Part shown: piece by piece, positions 16,938 to 27,009 of the stretch
Position numbering within the stretch: the stretch's first letter is position 1
How the letters are laid out: each line of letters opens with the position of its first letter
Assembly: GCA_030151165.1 (NCBI GenBank)
Contig: JASLEM010000062.1
Location: 1 to 27,254 of the forward strand
DNA: 27,254 nt
Source: Burkholderiaceae bacterium
GTDB taxonomy: Bacteria; Pseudomonadota; Gammaproteobacteria; Burkholderiales; Burkholderiaceae
Direction: 5' to 3'
The notes under the pieces: model-generated
Told to the model about the DNA's origin: nothing
The model's input: only the letters and a program-made list of their open reading frames with translations
The model's database searches: none
Position numbers and translations under genes: made by a program

Positions 16938-19040
16938 TCACCACACCCGGCAGCGCTTGACGGGCGCCATCGGCTGGCCGGGCTTGCACTGGAACGCGGT
17001 CTCGAACTCCTTGAAGTTCGCGACGAGGCCGTTGACGCGGTACTTCGGCGGCGAGTGCGGGTCGGTCGCGGCGCGCACGCGTTCGTCCTCGGGGCGCGTG
17101 TTCGCGCAGGCCCATTGCGCCATGCCGATGAAGAAGCGCTGGTCGGGCGTGAAGCCGTCCTTCAGCGCGGGCGGCGGGTTGGCGGCCTGTTCGGTGCGGT
17201 ACGCGATGAGCGCCAGCACGAGGCCGCCGAAGTCGGCCAGGTCCTCGCCGAGCGTCAGCTTGCTGTTGATGTGGATGTCGTCGACCACGACGTACTGCCC
17301 GTACTGGTCGACGAGGCATTGCGTGCGCTCCTCGAAGGCCGCGGCGTCCTTCTTCGTCCACCAGTTGCGCAGGTTGCCGGTGGCGTCGAACTGGCGGCCC
17401 TCGTCGTCGAAGCCGTGCGTCAGCTCGTGGCCGATCGTGCCGCCGGTGTCGCCGTAGTTGGGCGCGTCGTCCAGCTTCGCGTCGAACAGCGGCGGCTGCA
17501 GCACGCCGGCGGGGAAGTTGATGTCGTTCATCTGCGGGTCGTAGTAGGCGTTGACGGTCGGCGGCGTCATGCCCCATTCGCCGCGGTCGAGCGGCTTGCC
17601 GATCTTCGCGAGCTCGCGGTGCATCTCGAACGCGTCGCCGCGCTCGACGTTGCCGAGCAGGTCGTCGCGCCGGATCTCGAGCGCCGCGTAGTCGCGCCAG
17701 CGGTCGGGGTAGCCGATCTTGTTGACGATGCCGTGCAGCTTCTCGAGCGCCTTCACCTTGGTCGTCGGGCTCATCCAGTCGAGGCCCTTGATCTCGCTTT
17801 CCATCGCGGCCTCGATCTGCGTCGTCATGTGCTGCGTCTTGGCTTTGAGCTCGGGGCTGAAGGTCTGCTTGACGAACTCCTGGCCGAGCGCGTCGCCGAG
17901 CTGCGCGTCGACGAGCGCGACGCAGCGCTGCCAGCGCGGCGCGAGCTCGGGCACGCCGCGCAGCGTCTTGCTGTAGTAGCCGAAGTTCTCGTCGACGAAC
18001 GCGGACGAGAGGAAGGGCGCGGACACGTGCGCCACGTGCCAGCGCAGGTAGGTCTTCAGGTCGGCCAGCGGGCGCGTGCGCAACTGCACGTCGAACGCGC
18101 GGTAGAACGCCGGCTCGGTGAGGTTGAAGCGCCGGTTGCCGGCGAGGCCCAGCGTCGACAGGTAGGGCTTCCAGTCGAAGTCGGGCGTCGCGGCCTGCAG
18201 CCGGCGGGCGTCGACGCCGTGGAACAGCTTCTGCGGATCGCGCTGCTCGACGCGCGACAGCGAGGCCTTCGCGAGCGCGGTCTCGATCGACAGGACGGTC
18301 GCGGCCTCGCGCGCGGCGTCGGCCTCGCCGTCGCCCATCAGCGCGAACATGCGCGCGACGTGGGCGGCGTACGCGTCGCGCAGCGCCGTCGTCTTCGCGT
18401 CGGTCTTCAGGTAGTAGTCGCGGTCGGGCATGCCCAGGCCGCCGGCGTTCGCGAACGCGATCATGCGGGTCGAGTCGGCATAGTCCTGCGCCGACGTGAA
18501 GCCGAAGAACAGGCCGTCGTCGCCGGTCGCGAGATGCAGCTTCGCGAGCACCGCCGGCAGGTCCTTCTTCGACGCCATGCCGTCGACCAGCGACAGCAGC
18601 GGCTGCATCGGCCTGGCGCCGAGCGCCTCCACCTGGCTCTCGTTGGTGCATGCGGCGAACGCGTCGCCGATCTTCTGCTGCGAAACGGTGCGGCCGTCGG
18701 CCGGGGTCGAGAGGCGGTCGAGGATGCCCCACAGCACGCGGCGGTTGTCCTGCGCCATCTTGGCGAAGACGTCCCAGGTCGCCTGGTCGGGCGGGATCGG
18801 GTTGTTCTTCTGCCAGCCGCCGCAGACGTACTGGTAGAAGTCCTCGCACGGCTGGGCGCTGGTGTCCATCGACGTGGTGTCGAGCACGGGCGAGTAGGGC
18901 AGGCTCGCGAGCGGCGTCGCGGCCGCGCGCGACGCGGTGACGCTCGGGGCGGCGGTCGGCGCCGCGGGCGCCTGGGCGAAGGCGGTCGCGGACAGGCTGG
19001 CCGCGACCAGCGCGGCCAGGCAATGGCGGTTCGGTTTCAT
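16938..19040 (-). CDS. M13 family zinc metallopeptidase (neprilysin/PepO-like), exported
   Basis: A 700-residue peptidase with a signal peptide (MKPNRHCLAALVAASLSATAFA, cleavage after Ala22), so it is periplasmic or secreted. It lacks the N-terminal membrane anchor of eukaryotic neprilysin. The N-terminal M13 domain starts 'PCEDFYQYVCGGWQKNNPIPPD'. The catalytic region contains 'NAYYDPQMNDINFPAGVLQPPLFD', the zinc site His538-Glu-Leu-Thr-His542 (GHELTHGFDDEG), the third ligand Glu599 in GEDLADFGG, and the substrate-binding 'RVNGLVANFKEFETAFQC'. The protein ends in the family-typical CRVW. It is expected to cleave short peptides on the amino side of hydrophobic residues. The gene has its own terminator and sits between the two urease blocks without an obvious functional link to them. 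Confidence 0.95.
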   Translation of the reverse strand: MKPNRHCLAALVAASLSATAFAQAPAAPTAAPSVTASRAAATPLASLPYSPVLDTTSMDTSAQPCEDFYQYVCGGWQKNNPIPPDQATWDVFAKMAQDNRRVLWGILDRLSTPADGRTVSQQKIGDAFAACTNESQVEALGARPMQPLLSLVDGMASKKDLPAVLAKLHLATGDDGLFFGFTSAQDYADSTRMIAFANAGGLGMPDRDYYLKTDAKTTALRDAYAAHVARMFALMGDGEADAAREAATVLSIETALAKASLSRVEQRDPQKLFHGVDARRLQAATPDFDWKPYLSTLGLAGNRRFNLTEPAFYRAFDVQLRTRPLADLKTYLRWHVAHVSAPFLSSAFVDENFGYYSKTLRGVPELAPRWQRCVALVDAQLGDALGQEFVKQTFSPELKAKTQHMTTQIEAAMESEIKGLDWMSPTTKVKALEKLHGIVNKIGYPDRWRDYAALEIRRDDLLGNVERGDAFEMHRELAKIGKPLDRGEWGMTPPTVNAYYDPQMNDINFPAGVLQPPLFDAKLDDAPNYGDTGGTIGHELTHGFDDEGRQFDATGNLRNWWTKKDAAAFEERTQCLVDQYGQYVVVDDIHINSKLTLGEDLADFGGLVLALIAYRTEQAANPPPALKDGFTPDQRFFIGMAQWACANTRPEDERVRAATDPHSPPKYRVNGLVANFKEFETAFQCKPGQPMAPVKRCRVW

Positions 19041-19120
19041 CGGGGGGACGGGCTCGTGGTGGCGGACGGTCGGCGGGCCGACGGTCCTTGCGGCAGGCGC
19101 CGCGGTGCAGTCGGCGAAAG

Positions 19121-19399
19121 TTACTCGACCTTCACGCCCTTCCAGAAGGCGACGCGGCCCTTGATGTTGGACGCGGCTTCGGTGGGCTCCGGGTAGTACC
19201 AGACGGCCTCGGGGTTCATCTCGCCGTTGACGAACAGCGTGTAGTAGTAGGCCTGGCCCTTCCAGGGGCAGCTCGTGCGGTGGTTGCTGAACGTGACGAA
19301 CTCGCGCTTCAGGCTGCTCTCGGGGAAGTAGTGGTTGCCTTCGACCGTGACGATGTCGTCGCTCTCGGCCAGGACGGCCCCGTTCCAGGTGGCTTTCAT
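19121..19399 (-). CDS. DUF427 domain protein
   Basis: A 92-residue single-domain protein starting at the ATG at 19399, preceded by GGAG with a 6-base gap (GGAGATCTGC). The family pattern is complete: 'MKATWNGAVLAESDDIVTVEGNHYFP' , 'FSNHRTSCPWKGQAYYYTL' and 'AVWYYPEPTEAASNIKGRVAFWKGV'. The conserved Cys-Pro-Trp-Lys-Gly loop is present. DUF427 proteins are small beta-barrel proteins of unknown biochemical role. The domain order and length are normal. The gene lies 80 bases upstream of the M13 peptidase on the same strand, and I see no strong terminator between, so co-transcription is possible. Confidence 0.9.
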   Translation of the reverse strand: MKATWNGAVLAESDDIVTVEGNHYFPESSLKREFVTFSNHRTSCPWKGQAYYYTLFVNGEMNPEAVWYYPEPTEAASNIKGRVAFWKGVKVE

Positions 19400-19648
19400 G
19401 CAGATCTCCGGGTTCTCGGCGCAGGTGCGCTCTCAGGCCCGTATCTTCGCAGGTGAAGCTGACGCGCGAGCCTCGGGGGGAACCCGTGCCGGGCGCGGTG
19501 CTGTCGAGGCGGAAGCTCCGCTCGGCGCTGCCGGGCAGCGTCTTCGAACCGTTTCGCGCTCCCTGCCGGGAGCCGGTGGTCGATCGGGCGATGCCGACCG
19601 GGATGTCAGGCCGCGATCACTCGCCGCCTTGGGGGCATGCCGCCGAAC

Positions 19649-19813
19649 TTACTTCGGGAGCGGCAGGTTGGTGCGTAGCTGGCCTTGCCGATTGACCTCG
19701 ATGCACGGGGCATGGGACAGCGGCTTCCACTCCGGCTGCGGGGCGGCCTGGCGCGCGACGCGTTCGCCGAGCGGCTGCCAGGGTGCGGGTTCCGATTCGC
19801 CAGCAACTTTCAT
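19649..19813 (-). CDS. Small hypothetical protein, 54 residues
   Basis: A short open frame with a strong ribosome-binding site: GGAGG lies 5 bases before its ATG (19813-19811). It ends with TAA at 19651-19649. The product begins MKVAGESEPAPWQPLGERVA, is rich in Pro, Gln and Glu, has two Trp-Pro/Lys-Pro turns and a single Cys, and ends NLPLPK. There is no signal peptide or membrane segment. Codon use is GC3-rich from about codon 7 but starts with AAA-GTT-GCT, as often seen near efficient start sites. I do not recognise a family. It lies 249 bases upstream of DUF427 on the same strand, in a slightly less GC-rich patch. It could be a real small protein or a conserved leader peptide. Confidence 0.5.
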   Translation of the reverse strand: MKVAGESEPAPWQPLGERVARQAAPQPEWKPLSHAPCIEVNRQGQLRTNLPLPK

Positions 19814-19932
19814 AAGCCCTCCATTGACGCCATGTGGACATCAAACGTCTAGCAAGTGGCGAGCCAGCCCTGGCCCGCCTCGTGAAAACGATGAGTCGAG
19901 GCCTCACGTTGACACACTTTGCAATCGGCTTC

Positions 19933-19950
19933 CCGCATGACGTCATGCGG
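19933..19950. repeat. 18-bp perfect palindrome centred on ACGT
   Basis: CCGCATGACGTCATGCGG is exactly self-complementary. It overlaps the end of the HTH remnant, whose TGA reading lies within it at 19945-19943. It could be a dimeric regulator site, or chance. Confidence 0.55.
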
Positions 19951-20065
19951 CCGCCGACTGAAGACCTGGCCGTCGCGCTGGGCGGCTGAGGGTCGCGCGG
20001 TCCATGCCGAGCTCGCGCGCCGTCGCGCCGAGGGTGCGCTCGAGCGGCCTGCTCGCGCGAGCCCG
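19943..20065 (-). pseudogene. Remnant of a Fis-type helix-turn-helix (NtrC-family C-terminus)
   Basis: Directly after the LysR stop and in the same frame, the minus strand reads RARASRPLERTLGATARELG followed by MDRATLSRPARRPGLQSAAA and a TGA. The stretch 'ATARELGMDRATLSR..RR.GL' closely follows the HTH_8/Fis pattern 'AARxLGIxRxTLYRxLxRxGL' found at the C-terminus of sigma-54 activators. There is no start codon, ATPase domain or upstream frame, because the LysR stop precedes it. It is therefore either a gene remnant joined to the LysR end by deletion, or a fortuitous frame. The match was made by eye from motif knowledge. Confidence 0.4.
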
Positions 20066-21016
20066 TCAGCGGCGCGGCTTGCGCGCGCTCGGCGGCTGGC
20101 CCGCCTTCGCGAGCTTGCGCGCCAGCGCGATGAAGTGCGCGGTGGGGCCCGTGGCGTCCGCCTCGCGCCACACGAGCGTCAGCGGCGCGTCGAGGCGGTC
20201 GCTCTCGACCAGCGGCCGGAACGCGATCGCGCCGGGATGCGCGCCTTCCATCGACGCCGGCACCACCGTCACGCCGACACCCGCGGCGACGAGGTTGAGC
20301 CCCGTCATCATGCGGTCGACCTCGGCCGCGATCGCCGGCGCGAAGCCTTCCTCCGCGCACAGCGCCAGCAGGTTCGCGTAGAGCCCGGGCGCGCCGGGCC
20401 GGCGCACGAGGATGAAGGCGTCGGCCTGCAGGTCGCGCAGCGTGACCGCCGGCCGCGCGCGCGCGCCGCGCGTGCGCGGGGCCACGAGCGGGTGATCGAG
20501 CGGCAGCGCGACGCGCACCGGCTCGCGCAGCAGCGTCTCGAACGCGAGGCCTTCGGGCCGCTGCACGGGCACGCGCAGCACCGCGCAGTGCAGACGCGAG
20601 TCGGCGATGGCCTCCGTGAGTTCGGCGGCGTTCATCTCCTTGATCGACAAGTCGATGCTGGCGTGGTGCGCGCGGAACTCGCGCAGCAGCGCGGGCGTGA
20701 ACGCGTGCGCCGCGGCGCTGCTGGTGAAGCCGACCTTCAGCAGGCCGACGCGGCCCTGCGCGATGCGGCGCATGCGCGTCTCGGTGGCGGCGACGTCGTC
20801 GAGGATGCGCGTTGCTTCCACGAGCAGCAGTCGGCCGCCGTCGGTCAGCGTCATGCCCTTCGGATGGCGGTGGAACAGCGCGAGGCCCAGGCTGGTCTCG
20901 AGCGCACGGATCTGCTGGCTCAGCGGCGGCTGCTGGATGCCGAGCTCCGCGGCCGCGCGCGTCATGTGGCCGGTCTTCGCCACGGCGGCGAAGTAGCGCA
21001 GTTGTCGCAAGTCCAT
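20066..21016 (-). CDS. LysR family transcriptional regulator
   Basis: A 316-residue regulator starting MDLRQLRYFAAVAKTGHMTRAAAELGIQQPPLSQQIRALE, the canonical LysR winged helix-turn-helix (residues 1-60). A linker helix follows, then a periplasmic-binding-protein-like effector domain (about 90-295) with 'VGFTSSAAAHAFTPALLREFRAHH' and 'GLNLVAAGVGVTVVPASM'. The HTH 'IQQPPLSQQIRALE' and the effector start resemble the BenM/CatM/CbbR-like group, whose inducers are often small aromatic or carboxylic acids. It is transcribed divergently from the secreted hydrolase gene 103 bases away, the standard arrangement for control of the neighbour plus autoregulation. The effector ligand is unknown. Confidence 0.94.
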   Translation of the reverse strand: MDLRQLRYFAAVAKTGHMTRAAAELGIQQPPLSQQIRALETSLGLALFHRHPKGMTLTDGGRLLLVEATRILDDVAATETRMRRIAQGRVGLLKVGFTSSAAAHAFTPALLREFRAHHASIDLSIKEMNAAELTEAIADSRLHCAVLRVPVQRPEGLAFETLLREPVRVALPLDHPLVAPRTRGARARPAVTLRDLQADAFILVRRPGAPGLYANLLALCAEEGFAPAIAAEVDRMMTGLNLVAAGVGVTVVPASMEGAHPGAIAFRPLVESDRLDAPLTLVWREADATGPTAHFIALARKLAKAGQPPSARKPRR

Positions 21017-21082
21017 AGCTTTGCCGTATCGTGTTGCGGGCTTCGCGCTATTTGACCTTATCGGGTTTGGCTTTCATCCTGT

Positions 21083-21109
21083 GGGGATCACGTATCGAAC
21101 AACATCCCC
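21083..21109. promoter_or_regulatory. Inverted repeat in the LysR/hydrolase intergenic region
   Basis: GGGGAT (21083-21088) and ATCCCC (21104-21109) are complementary around a 15-base spacer that contains GTATCG (21092-21097). The same GTATCG also occurs at 21026-21031 near the LysR start. The right arm ends where the hydrolase ribosome-binding site GGAGG begins (21110), so the pair could be a LysR operator half or a leader hairpin. Confidence 0.35.
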
Positions 21110-21118
21110 GGAGGCACC

Positions 21119-22489
21119 GTGAACCGTTTTCTCGCCATCGCGTTCGCGGCCGTGCTCGCCGGATCGCTCTCGCTCGATGCCGCCGCGGCCGATGACGCGG
21201 CCGCGGCGCGCCCCGCCGAGTTCGGCCCGCCGCCCGCGGCCGTCGACTGCCCGGCCGAACTGCCCGCCACCGCCCACTGCCTCGGCGGCCGCGACGGCGC
21301 CGGCGCGTTCTACCTCATCGCGATGCCGGCGGCGTGGAGCGGCGTGCTCGTGCTGCACGCGCACGGCGGCCCGACGCTCGGGCCGCCCAAGGTCGAACGC
21401 ACGCGCGAGGACCTGAAGCGCTGGGCCGTGATGGTCAAGGCGGGGTACGCGTGGGCCGGCTCGACCTACCGCGACGGCGGCGTGCAGGTGCACGCGGCGG
21501 CGGAGGACACCGAGCGCCTGCGCCGCCTCTTCGTGCACGACGTCGCCGTGCCGCGCGTGACGGTGCTGCACGGCCAGTCGTGGGGCGCGAGCGTCGCCGC
21601 CATCGAGGCCGAGACCTTCACGCGCGATCCCGACACCGGCCGCCCACCCTACGACGCCGTGCTGCTGACCAGCGGCGTCCTCGCCGGCGGCACGCGCGCC
21701 TACGATTTCCGGCTCGACCTGCGCGTCGTCTACGAGGCTGTCTGCGCCAACCATCCGCGGGCGGACGAGCCGACCTATCCGCTGTGGAGAGGCCTGCCCG
21801 AAGGCTCGACGATGACGCACGCCGAGCTCGAGCGCCGCGTGGACGACTGCCTCGGCATCGACCGGCCCGCCGCCGCGCGCACGCCCGCGCAGGCGCGGCG
21901 ACTGAAGACGGTGCTGGACGTCGTCCACGTGCCCGAGCGCACGCTGCTCGCGCACCTGGCCTGGGCGACCTGGCACTTCCAGGACATCGCGCGGTACCGC
22001 ACCGGCGGCGGCAGCGCGTTCGGCAACATCGGCGCGGTCTACGCGGGCTCGGACGACGACGCGGGCCTCAACGCGCGTGTCGCGCGCTACCACGCCGACC
22101 CGGCCGCCGTCGCGCGCTTCGGCGCCGACACCGACCCGACGGGCCGCATACCGGTGCCCGTATTGACCGTGCACGCGATCGACGACCCCGAGGCCTTCGT
22201 CGAGATGGACAGCACGTTCCGCGACACGATGCGCCACGCCGGCACCGACGACCACCTCGTGCAGACCTTCACCTCCGACCACGAGCACAGCTACCTCACC
22301 GACCCGGCCTACCCGGCGCTGATGGCCGCGCTGCTCGCCTGGGCCGCCGGCGGCGCGAAGCCGACGCCGCAGTCCGTCGCCGCCAGCTGCGCGAGCTTCG
22401 AGCCGCGCTTCGGCCCGGGCTGCCATTTCGTGCCGGACTTCCGTCCGAAGCCGCTCGACACGCGCGTGCCGGCGCGCGAGCGTCCCTGA
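21119..22489 (+). CDS. Secreted alpha/beta hydrolase
   Basis: A 456-residue exported protein. The GTG start at 21119 has GGAGG about 4 bases upstream. The signal peptide MNRFLAIAFAAVLAGSLSLDAAAA is predicted to be cut after about residue 24. The hydrolase fold is shown by 'GVLVLHAHGGP' (oxyanion strand), the nucleophile elbow HGQSWGAS with Ser154, 'DAVLLTSGVLAGGTRAYDFRLDLR', a late 'VPVLTVHAIDDPEAFVE' (probable acid Asp), and 'DHEHSYLTD' (probable catalytic His). Cysteines near residues 41, 52 and the C-terminus suggest periplasmic disulfides. The substrate is unknown; esters or peptides are possible. It is divergent from the LysR gene and probably controlled by it. An LCAT-like hydrolase follows 127 bases downstream on the same strand. 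Confidence 0.85.
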   Translation: MNRFLAIAFAAVLAGSLSLDAAAADDAAAARPAEFGPPPAAVDCPAELPATAHCLGGRDGAGAFYLIAMPAAWSGVLVLHAHGGPTLGPPKVERTREDLKRWAVMVKAGYAWAGSTYRDGGVQVHAAAEDTERLRRLFVHDVAVPRVTVLHGQSWGASVAAIEAETFTRDPDTGRPPYDAVLLTSGVLAGGTRAYDFRLDLRVVYEAVCANHPRADEPTYPLWRGLPEGSTMTHAELERRVDDCLGIDRPAAARTPAQARRLKTVLDVVHVPERTLLAHLAWATWHFQDIARYRTGGGSAFGNIGAVYAGSDDDAGLNARVARYHADPAAVARFGADTDPTGRIPVPVLTVHAIDDPEAFVEMDSTFRDTMRHAGTDDHLVQTFTSDHEHSYLTDPAYPALMAALLAWAAGGAKPTPQSVAASCASFEPRFGPGCHFVPDFRPKPLDTRVPARERP

Positions 22490-22616
22490 ACGTCGCAGGG
22501 CTGTCGTCGGCGTCGATGCTGCGCACGCCGGAGTGAACGCGCCGCGCCGGTGCGGATGAGGCGAAGGACGAGCATGATCCGATGAAGACACTGCGACGCA
22601 TGAAAGGGGAGACGAC

Positions 22617-23966
22617 ATGACCGAAGCCGTGATCCTGTTGCCGGGCGTGATGGGCTCGGAGTTGTTCCAGGGCGCCGAGAAGATCTGGCCGGGGCCGGTC
22701 GCGGATCTCCTGCTGCCGTACAGGAAGATGGCGCAACTGATGGACCCGGACCTCACGGTCGGCGACATCATCCGCAGCGTCTCGGTGTCGAGCCAGTACG
22801 ACAGCCTCGTCGAGGCGCTCGGCACGTGCGGCTTCGTCGAGTCCGGCGCGAAGCCGACGCTGTTCGTCTGCCCCTACGATTGGCGCAAGGACAACGCGCT
22901 GGCCGCCGAACGCCTCGCGGCGAAGGTCGCGCAGGCGCGAGCATCGCTCGGCGACGACGTCGTCATCGACCTCGTCGCGCACTCGATGGGCGGCCTCGTG
23001 AGCCGCTACTTCCTCGAGTCCGGCGCCTATTCGCAGGCCACCCATCCCGGGTTCGCGAACGTGCGCCGGCTCATCACGATCGGCACGCCGCATCGCGGCG
23101 CGCCCCTCGCGCTGCATGCGGCGATGGGCCAGATCAAGCGGCTGTTCCTCAGCGCCGGCCAGGTCGGGCAGATCGCGAACGACCCGAACTTCCCGGCGCT
23201 GTACCAGTTGATGCCGCCGCCGTCGGAGCCGTTCCTGTGGGACTCGGATGTCGGCGCACGGCTGTCGCCGAAGAGCCCGCACGATCCGGACATCGCGGCG
23301 CAGCTCGGGTTGTCGACGGCGAACCTCGCGAGCGCCGCGGCCTTCCATGCCAGGCTCGACGTGGCGAGGCGTCCGCCCGGCGTCGACTATTTCTGCTTTG
23401 TCGGCACGCGCCAGGGCACCATCAGCAACGTGCGATTCGACTTCGCGAGCGCGGCAGGCTCGTCGCCGGGGCCGGTGGAGACGGAAGACGGCGGCGACGG
23501 CACCGTGCCGAGCTGGAGCGCGTCGTTCGCCGGCATGCAGCAGCAGCTGGTCGGCGGCGACCACGGCTCGCTGTACAAGCCGCGCGAGGTCCTGCAGGCG
23601 CTCGCGTCGCTGCTCGGCAAGGGCGGCGTGCTGGCCGCGATGGCGGTGGGCAACGTCATCCGCCTGAGCGTTCGCGACGAGGTCGTCCTGCCGCGCCAGA
23701 TCGAGCCGCTGGTGCTGTTCCTGTCCAGCCGCACGTCGCTGGGTGCGGAGCTCGTCGTGCGCAAGATCACCGGCGAGGACGGCGTGCCGTTGCCGGCGGC
23801 GGCGGAGATCAGCCGCTCGCCCGTGCAGTACACGGGGCCCGCGATCGATTCGATGGCCTTGGAATTCACGACGCCAAGATACCCCGGAACGTATGAGCTC
23901 GACATCGAGATCGGCGGGGCCAGCGTCGCCGAGCGCAAGATCCCGCTGTTCGTCCAGAACCCCTGA
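22617..23966 (+). CDS. LCAT-like alpha/beta hydrolase (lipase/acyltransferase fold) with extra C-terminal domain
   Basis: A 449-residue protein with AGGGGAG 5 bases before its ATG. 'VILLPGVMGSELF' (residues 5-17) and 'LFVCPYDWRKDN' are hallmarks of the lecithin:cholesterol acyltransferase family. The nucleophile Ser123 sits in AHSMGG, and 'LITIGTPHRGAP' follows. Asp294 in GGDGTVP and His316 in GGDHGSLY complete the triad. Residues about 345-449 form a separate beta-rich region ('YPGTYELDIEIGG'), perhaps lipid- or partner-binding. No signal peptide or membrane segment is evident, so it is cytosolic unless exported by a leaderless route. No VgrG, chaperone or immunity-like gene is adjacent, so a secreted-effector role is not supported. 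The gene converges on ureC with 19 bases between the stop codons. Confidence 0.87.
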   Translation: MTEAVILLPGVMGSELFQGAEKIWPGPVADLLLPYRKMAQLMDPDLTVGDIIRSVSVSSQYDSLVEALGTCGFVESGAKPTLFVCPYDWRKDNALAAERLAAKVAQARASLGDDVVIDLVAHSMGGLVSRYFLESGAYSQATHPGFANVRRLITIGTPHRGAPLALHAAMGQIKRLFLSAGQVGQIANDPNFPALYQLMPPPSEPFLWDSDVGARLSPKSPHDPDIAAQLGLSTANLASAAAFHARLDVARRPPGVDYFCFVGTRQGTISNVRFDFASAAGSSPGPVETEDGGDGTVPSWSASFAGMQQQLVGGDHGSLYKPREVLQALASLLGKGGVLAAMAVGNVIRLSVRDEVVLPRQIEPLVLFLSSRTSLGAELVVRKITGEDGVPLPAAAEISRSPVQYTGPAIDSMALEFTTPRYPGTYELDIEIGGASVAERKIPLFVQNP

Positions 23967-23985
23967 CGCGGCGCCGCCGGGCGCG

Positions 23986-23989
<4 letters not shown>
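23963..23989. terminator. Hairpin shared by the convergent hydrolase and ureC ends
   Basis: CTGACGCG (23963-23970) pairs with CGCGTCAG (23982-23989) around an 11-base G/C-rich loop. The stop codons of both convergent genes are inside the two arms. There is no T-tract on either side, so it is at best a weak bidirectional terminator or pause site. Confidence 0.35.
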
Positions 23990-25712
<1,723 letters not shown>

Positions 25713-25713
<1 letters not shown>

Positions 25714-26018
25714 CAGAGCTTTCCTTGAACGAGGGCGCGGAAGCCGAAGACCTTGCGTGCGCCGGCGAGGTCGACGAGCGTCACGGTGCGTTGCTGTCCG
25801 GGCTCGAAGCGCACGGCGGTGCCGGACGCGATGTCCAGCCGCATGCCGCGCGCGGCCGCGCGGTCGAAGCGCAGCGCGCCGTTGGTCTCGGCGAAGTGGT
25901 AGTGCGAGCCGATCTGGATCGGGCGGTCGCCGCCGTTCTCGACGACCAGCGTGAGGCGGCGGCGGCCGGGGTTGAGGTCGATGTCGCCGTCGTCGACGAG
26001 GAGTTCGCCGGGGATCAT
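25713..26018 (-). CDS. ureB: Urease beta subunit UreB
   Basis: A 101-residue structural subunit starting [20 protein letters not shown], the standard UreB opening. It contains the conserved '[19 protein letters not shown]' and '[31 protein letters not shown]'. The ATG at 26018 lies 2 bases after the ureJ stop, and the stop overlaps the ureC start, so translation is tightly coupled from ureJ through ureC. UreB packs with UreA and UreC into the (ABC)3 trimer. It is separate rather than fused to UreA, as in most proteobacteria. The sequence and length are unremarkable. Confidence 0.98.
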
Positions 26019-26020
26019 GG

Positions 26021-26626
26021 TCAGGCCGCCAGCAGCGACACGCCGAACACCGCCAGCGCGATGCCCGCGCCGCGCGTCCACCCCGCGCGCTGGCGCTTGA
26101 GTGCGAGGCCGAGGGCGATGCCGATCGCGTGCAGCGTGGCGGTCGCGAGCACCATGCCGGCGAGCGCCGCGCCGGCGCCGAGCTCGACGCCGTGCGACGC
26201 GCCATGGAACAGCGCGAAGCCGCCGACGATCGCGGCCGCGGCGACCGGCGGCAACTGCGCGCGCTGCGCCAGCAGCAGGCCGAACGCGAGCAGCGAGAGC
26301 GCGATCATCGGCTCGGCGGCGGGCACCATGAAGCCGTTGGCCGTGGCCAGCGCGCCGATCAACAGGCACGCGACGAACGCCAGCGGCGCGACCCACGCGC
26401 GGCGCGCGGTGCCCGCGCTCCACGCGCCGACGGCGAGCATCGCGCCGAGATGGTCGAGGCCGGTGAACGGGTGTTCGAAGCCGGTCGCGAAGCCGTCGAC
26501 GAAGCCGTGCGGCTGGCCGACGTGCTCGGCGAGCGTGCCGGGATGCGCGAGCGCGATCGCGGGCAGCAGCGTGGCGGCCGCGAGGCCGGCGGTAGTGACG
26601 ATCAGGCGGCGTGTCGAGGTCATCAT
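26021..26626 (-). CDS. ureJ: HupE/UreJ family nickel permease
   Basis: A 201-residue inner-membrane protein. The ATG at 26626 was chosen because it opens directly into a signal-like segment ([14 protein letters not shown]...AIALA) cut before His28-Pro-Gly. The extra in-frame codons back to 26671 look like leader sequence. The mature start HPG and the motif '[23 protein letters not shown]' are diagnostic of HupE/UreJ, with histidines that probably bind Ni2+ at the outer face. About six further hydrophobic segments follow, including '[12 protein letters not shown]', a second His motif. Its position between ureA and ureB matches the ureA-ureJ-ureB-ureC order seen in many Burkholderiales. It is expected to supply nickel for urease maturation. 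Confidence 0.93.
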   Translation of the reverse strand: MMTSTRRLIVTTAGLAAATLLPAIALAHPGTLAEHVGQPHGFVDGFATGFEHPFTGLDHLGAMLAVGAWSAGTARRAWVAPLAFVACLLIGALATANGFMVPAAEPMIALSLLAFGLLLAQRAQLPPVAAAAIVGGFALFHGASHGVELGAGAALAGMVLATATLHAIGIALGLALKRQRAGWTRGAGIALAVFGVSLLAA

Positions 26627-26691
26627 GGCGATCCGTTGGAAGAGTGGAAGACGGGCGATGGGTTGCGCCAACTTGGTGCGATGTCCGCGGC

Positions 26692-26994
<303 letters not shown>

Positions 26995-27009
26995 GGTTGC
27001 GGAGGGTAT

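Larger units (their letters stand above)
19814..20065. other. Gene-poor patch with HTH remnant and palindrome
   Basis: This 252-base patch between the LysR stop and the small ORF is less GC-rich than its surroundings around 19810-19930. It contains the 18-bp palindrome, the Fis-HTH remnant and a perfect TTGACA hexamer on the plus strand near 19909, without a matching -10. It looks like eroded sequence rather than a gene. Confidence 0.45.

Noticed and set aside
19453..19695. 80-codon plus-strand frame starting with GTG
   Set aside because: It has no ribosome-binding site, an Arg/Pro-rich composition and no recognisable domain. It also runs into the better-supported small ORF on the other strand.
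19909..19914. Perfect TTGACA hexamer as a promoter
   Set aside because: No acceptable -10 hexamer at 16-18 bases and no gene downstream on that strand.
22617..23966. LCAT-like hydrolase as a type VI secretion lipase effector
   Set aside because: No VgrG, PAAR, adaptor or immunity-type gene lies next to it, and no export motif was seen.
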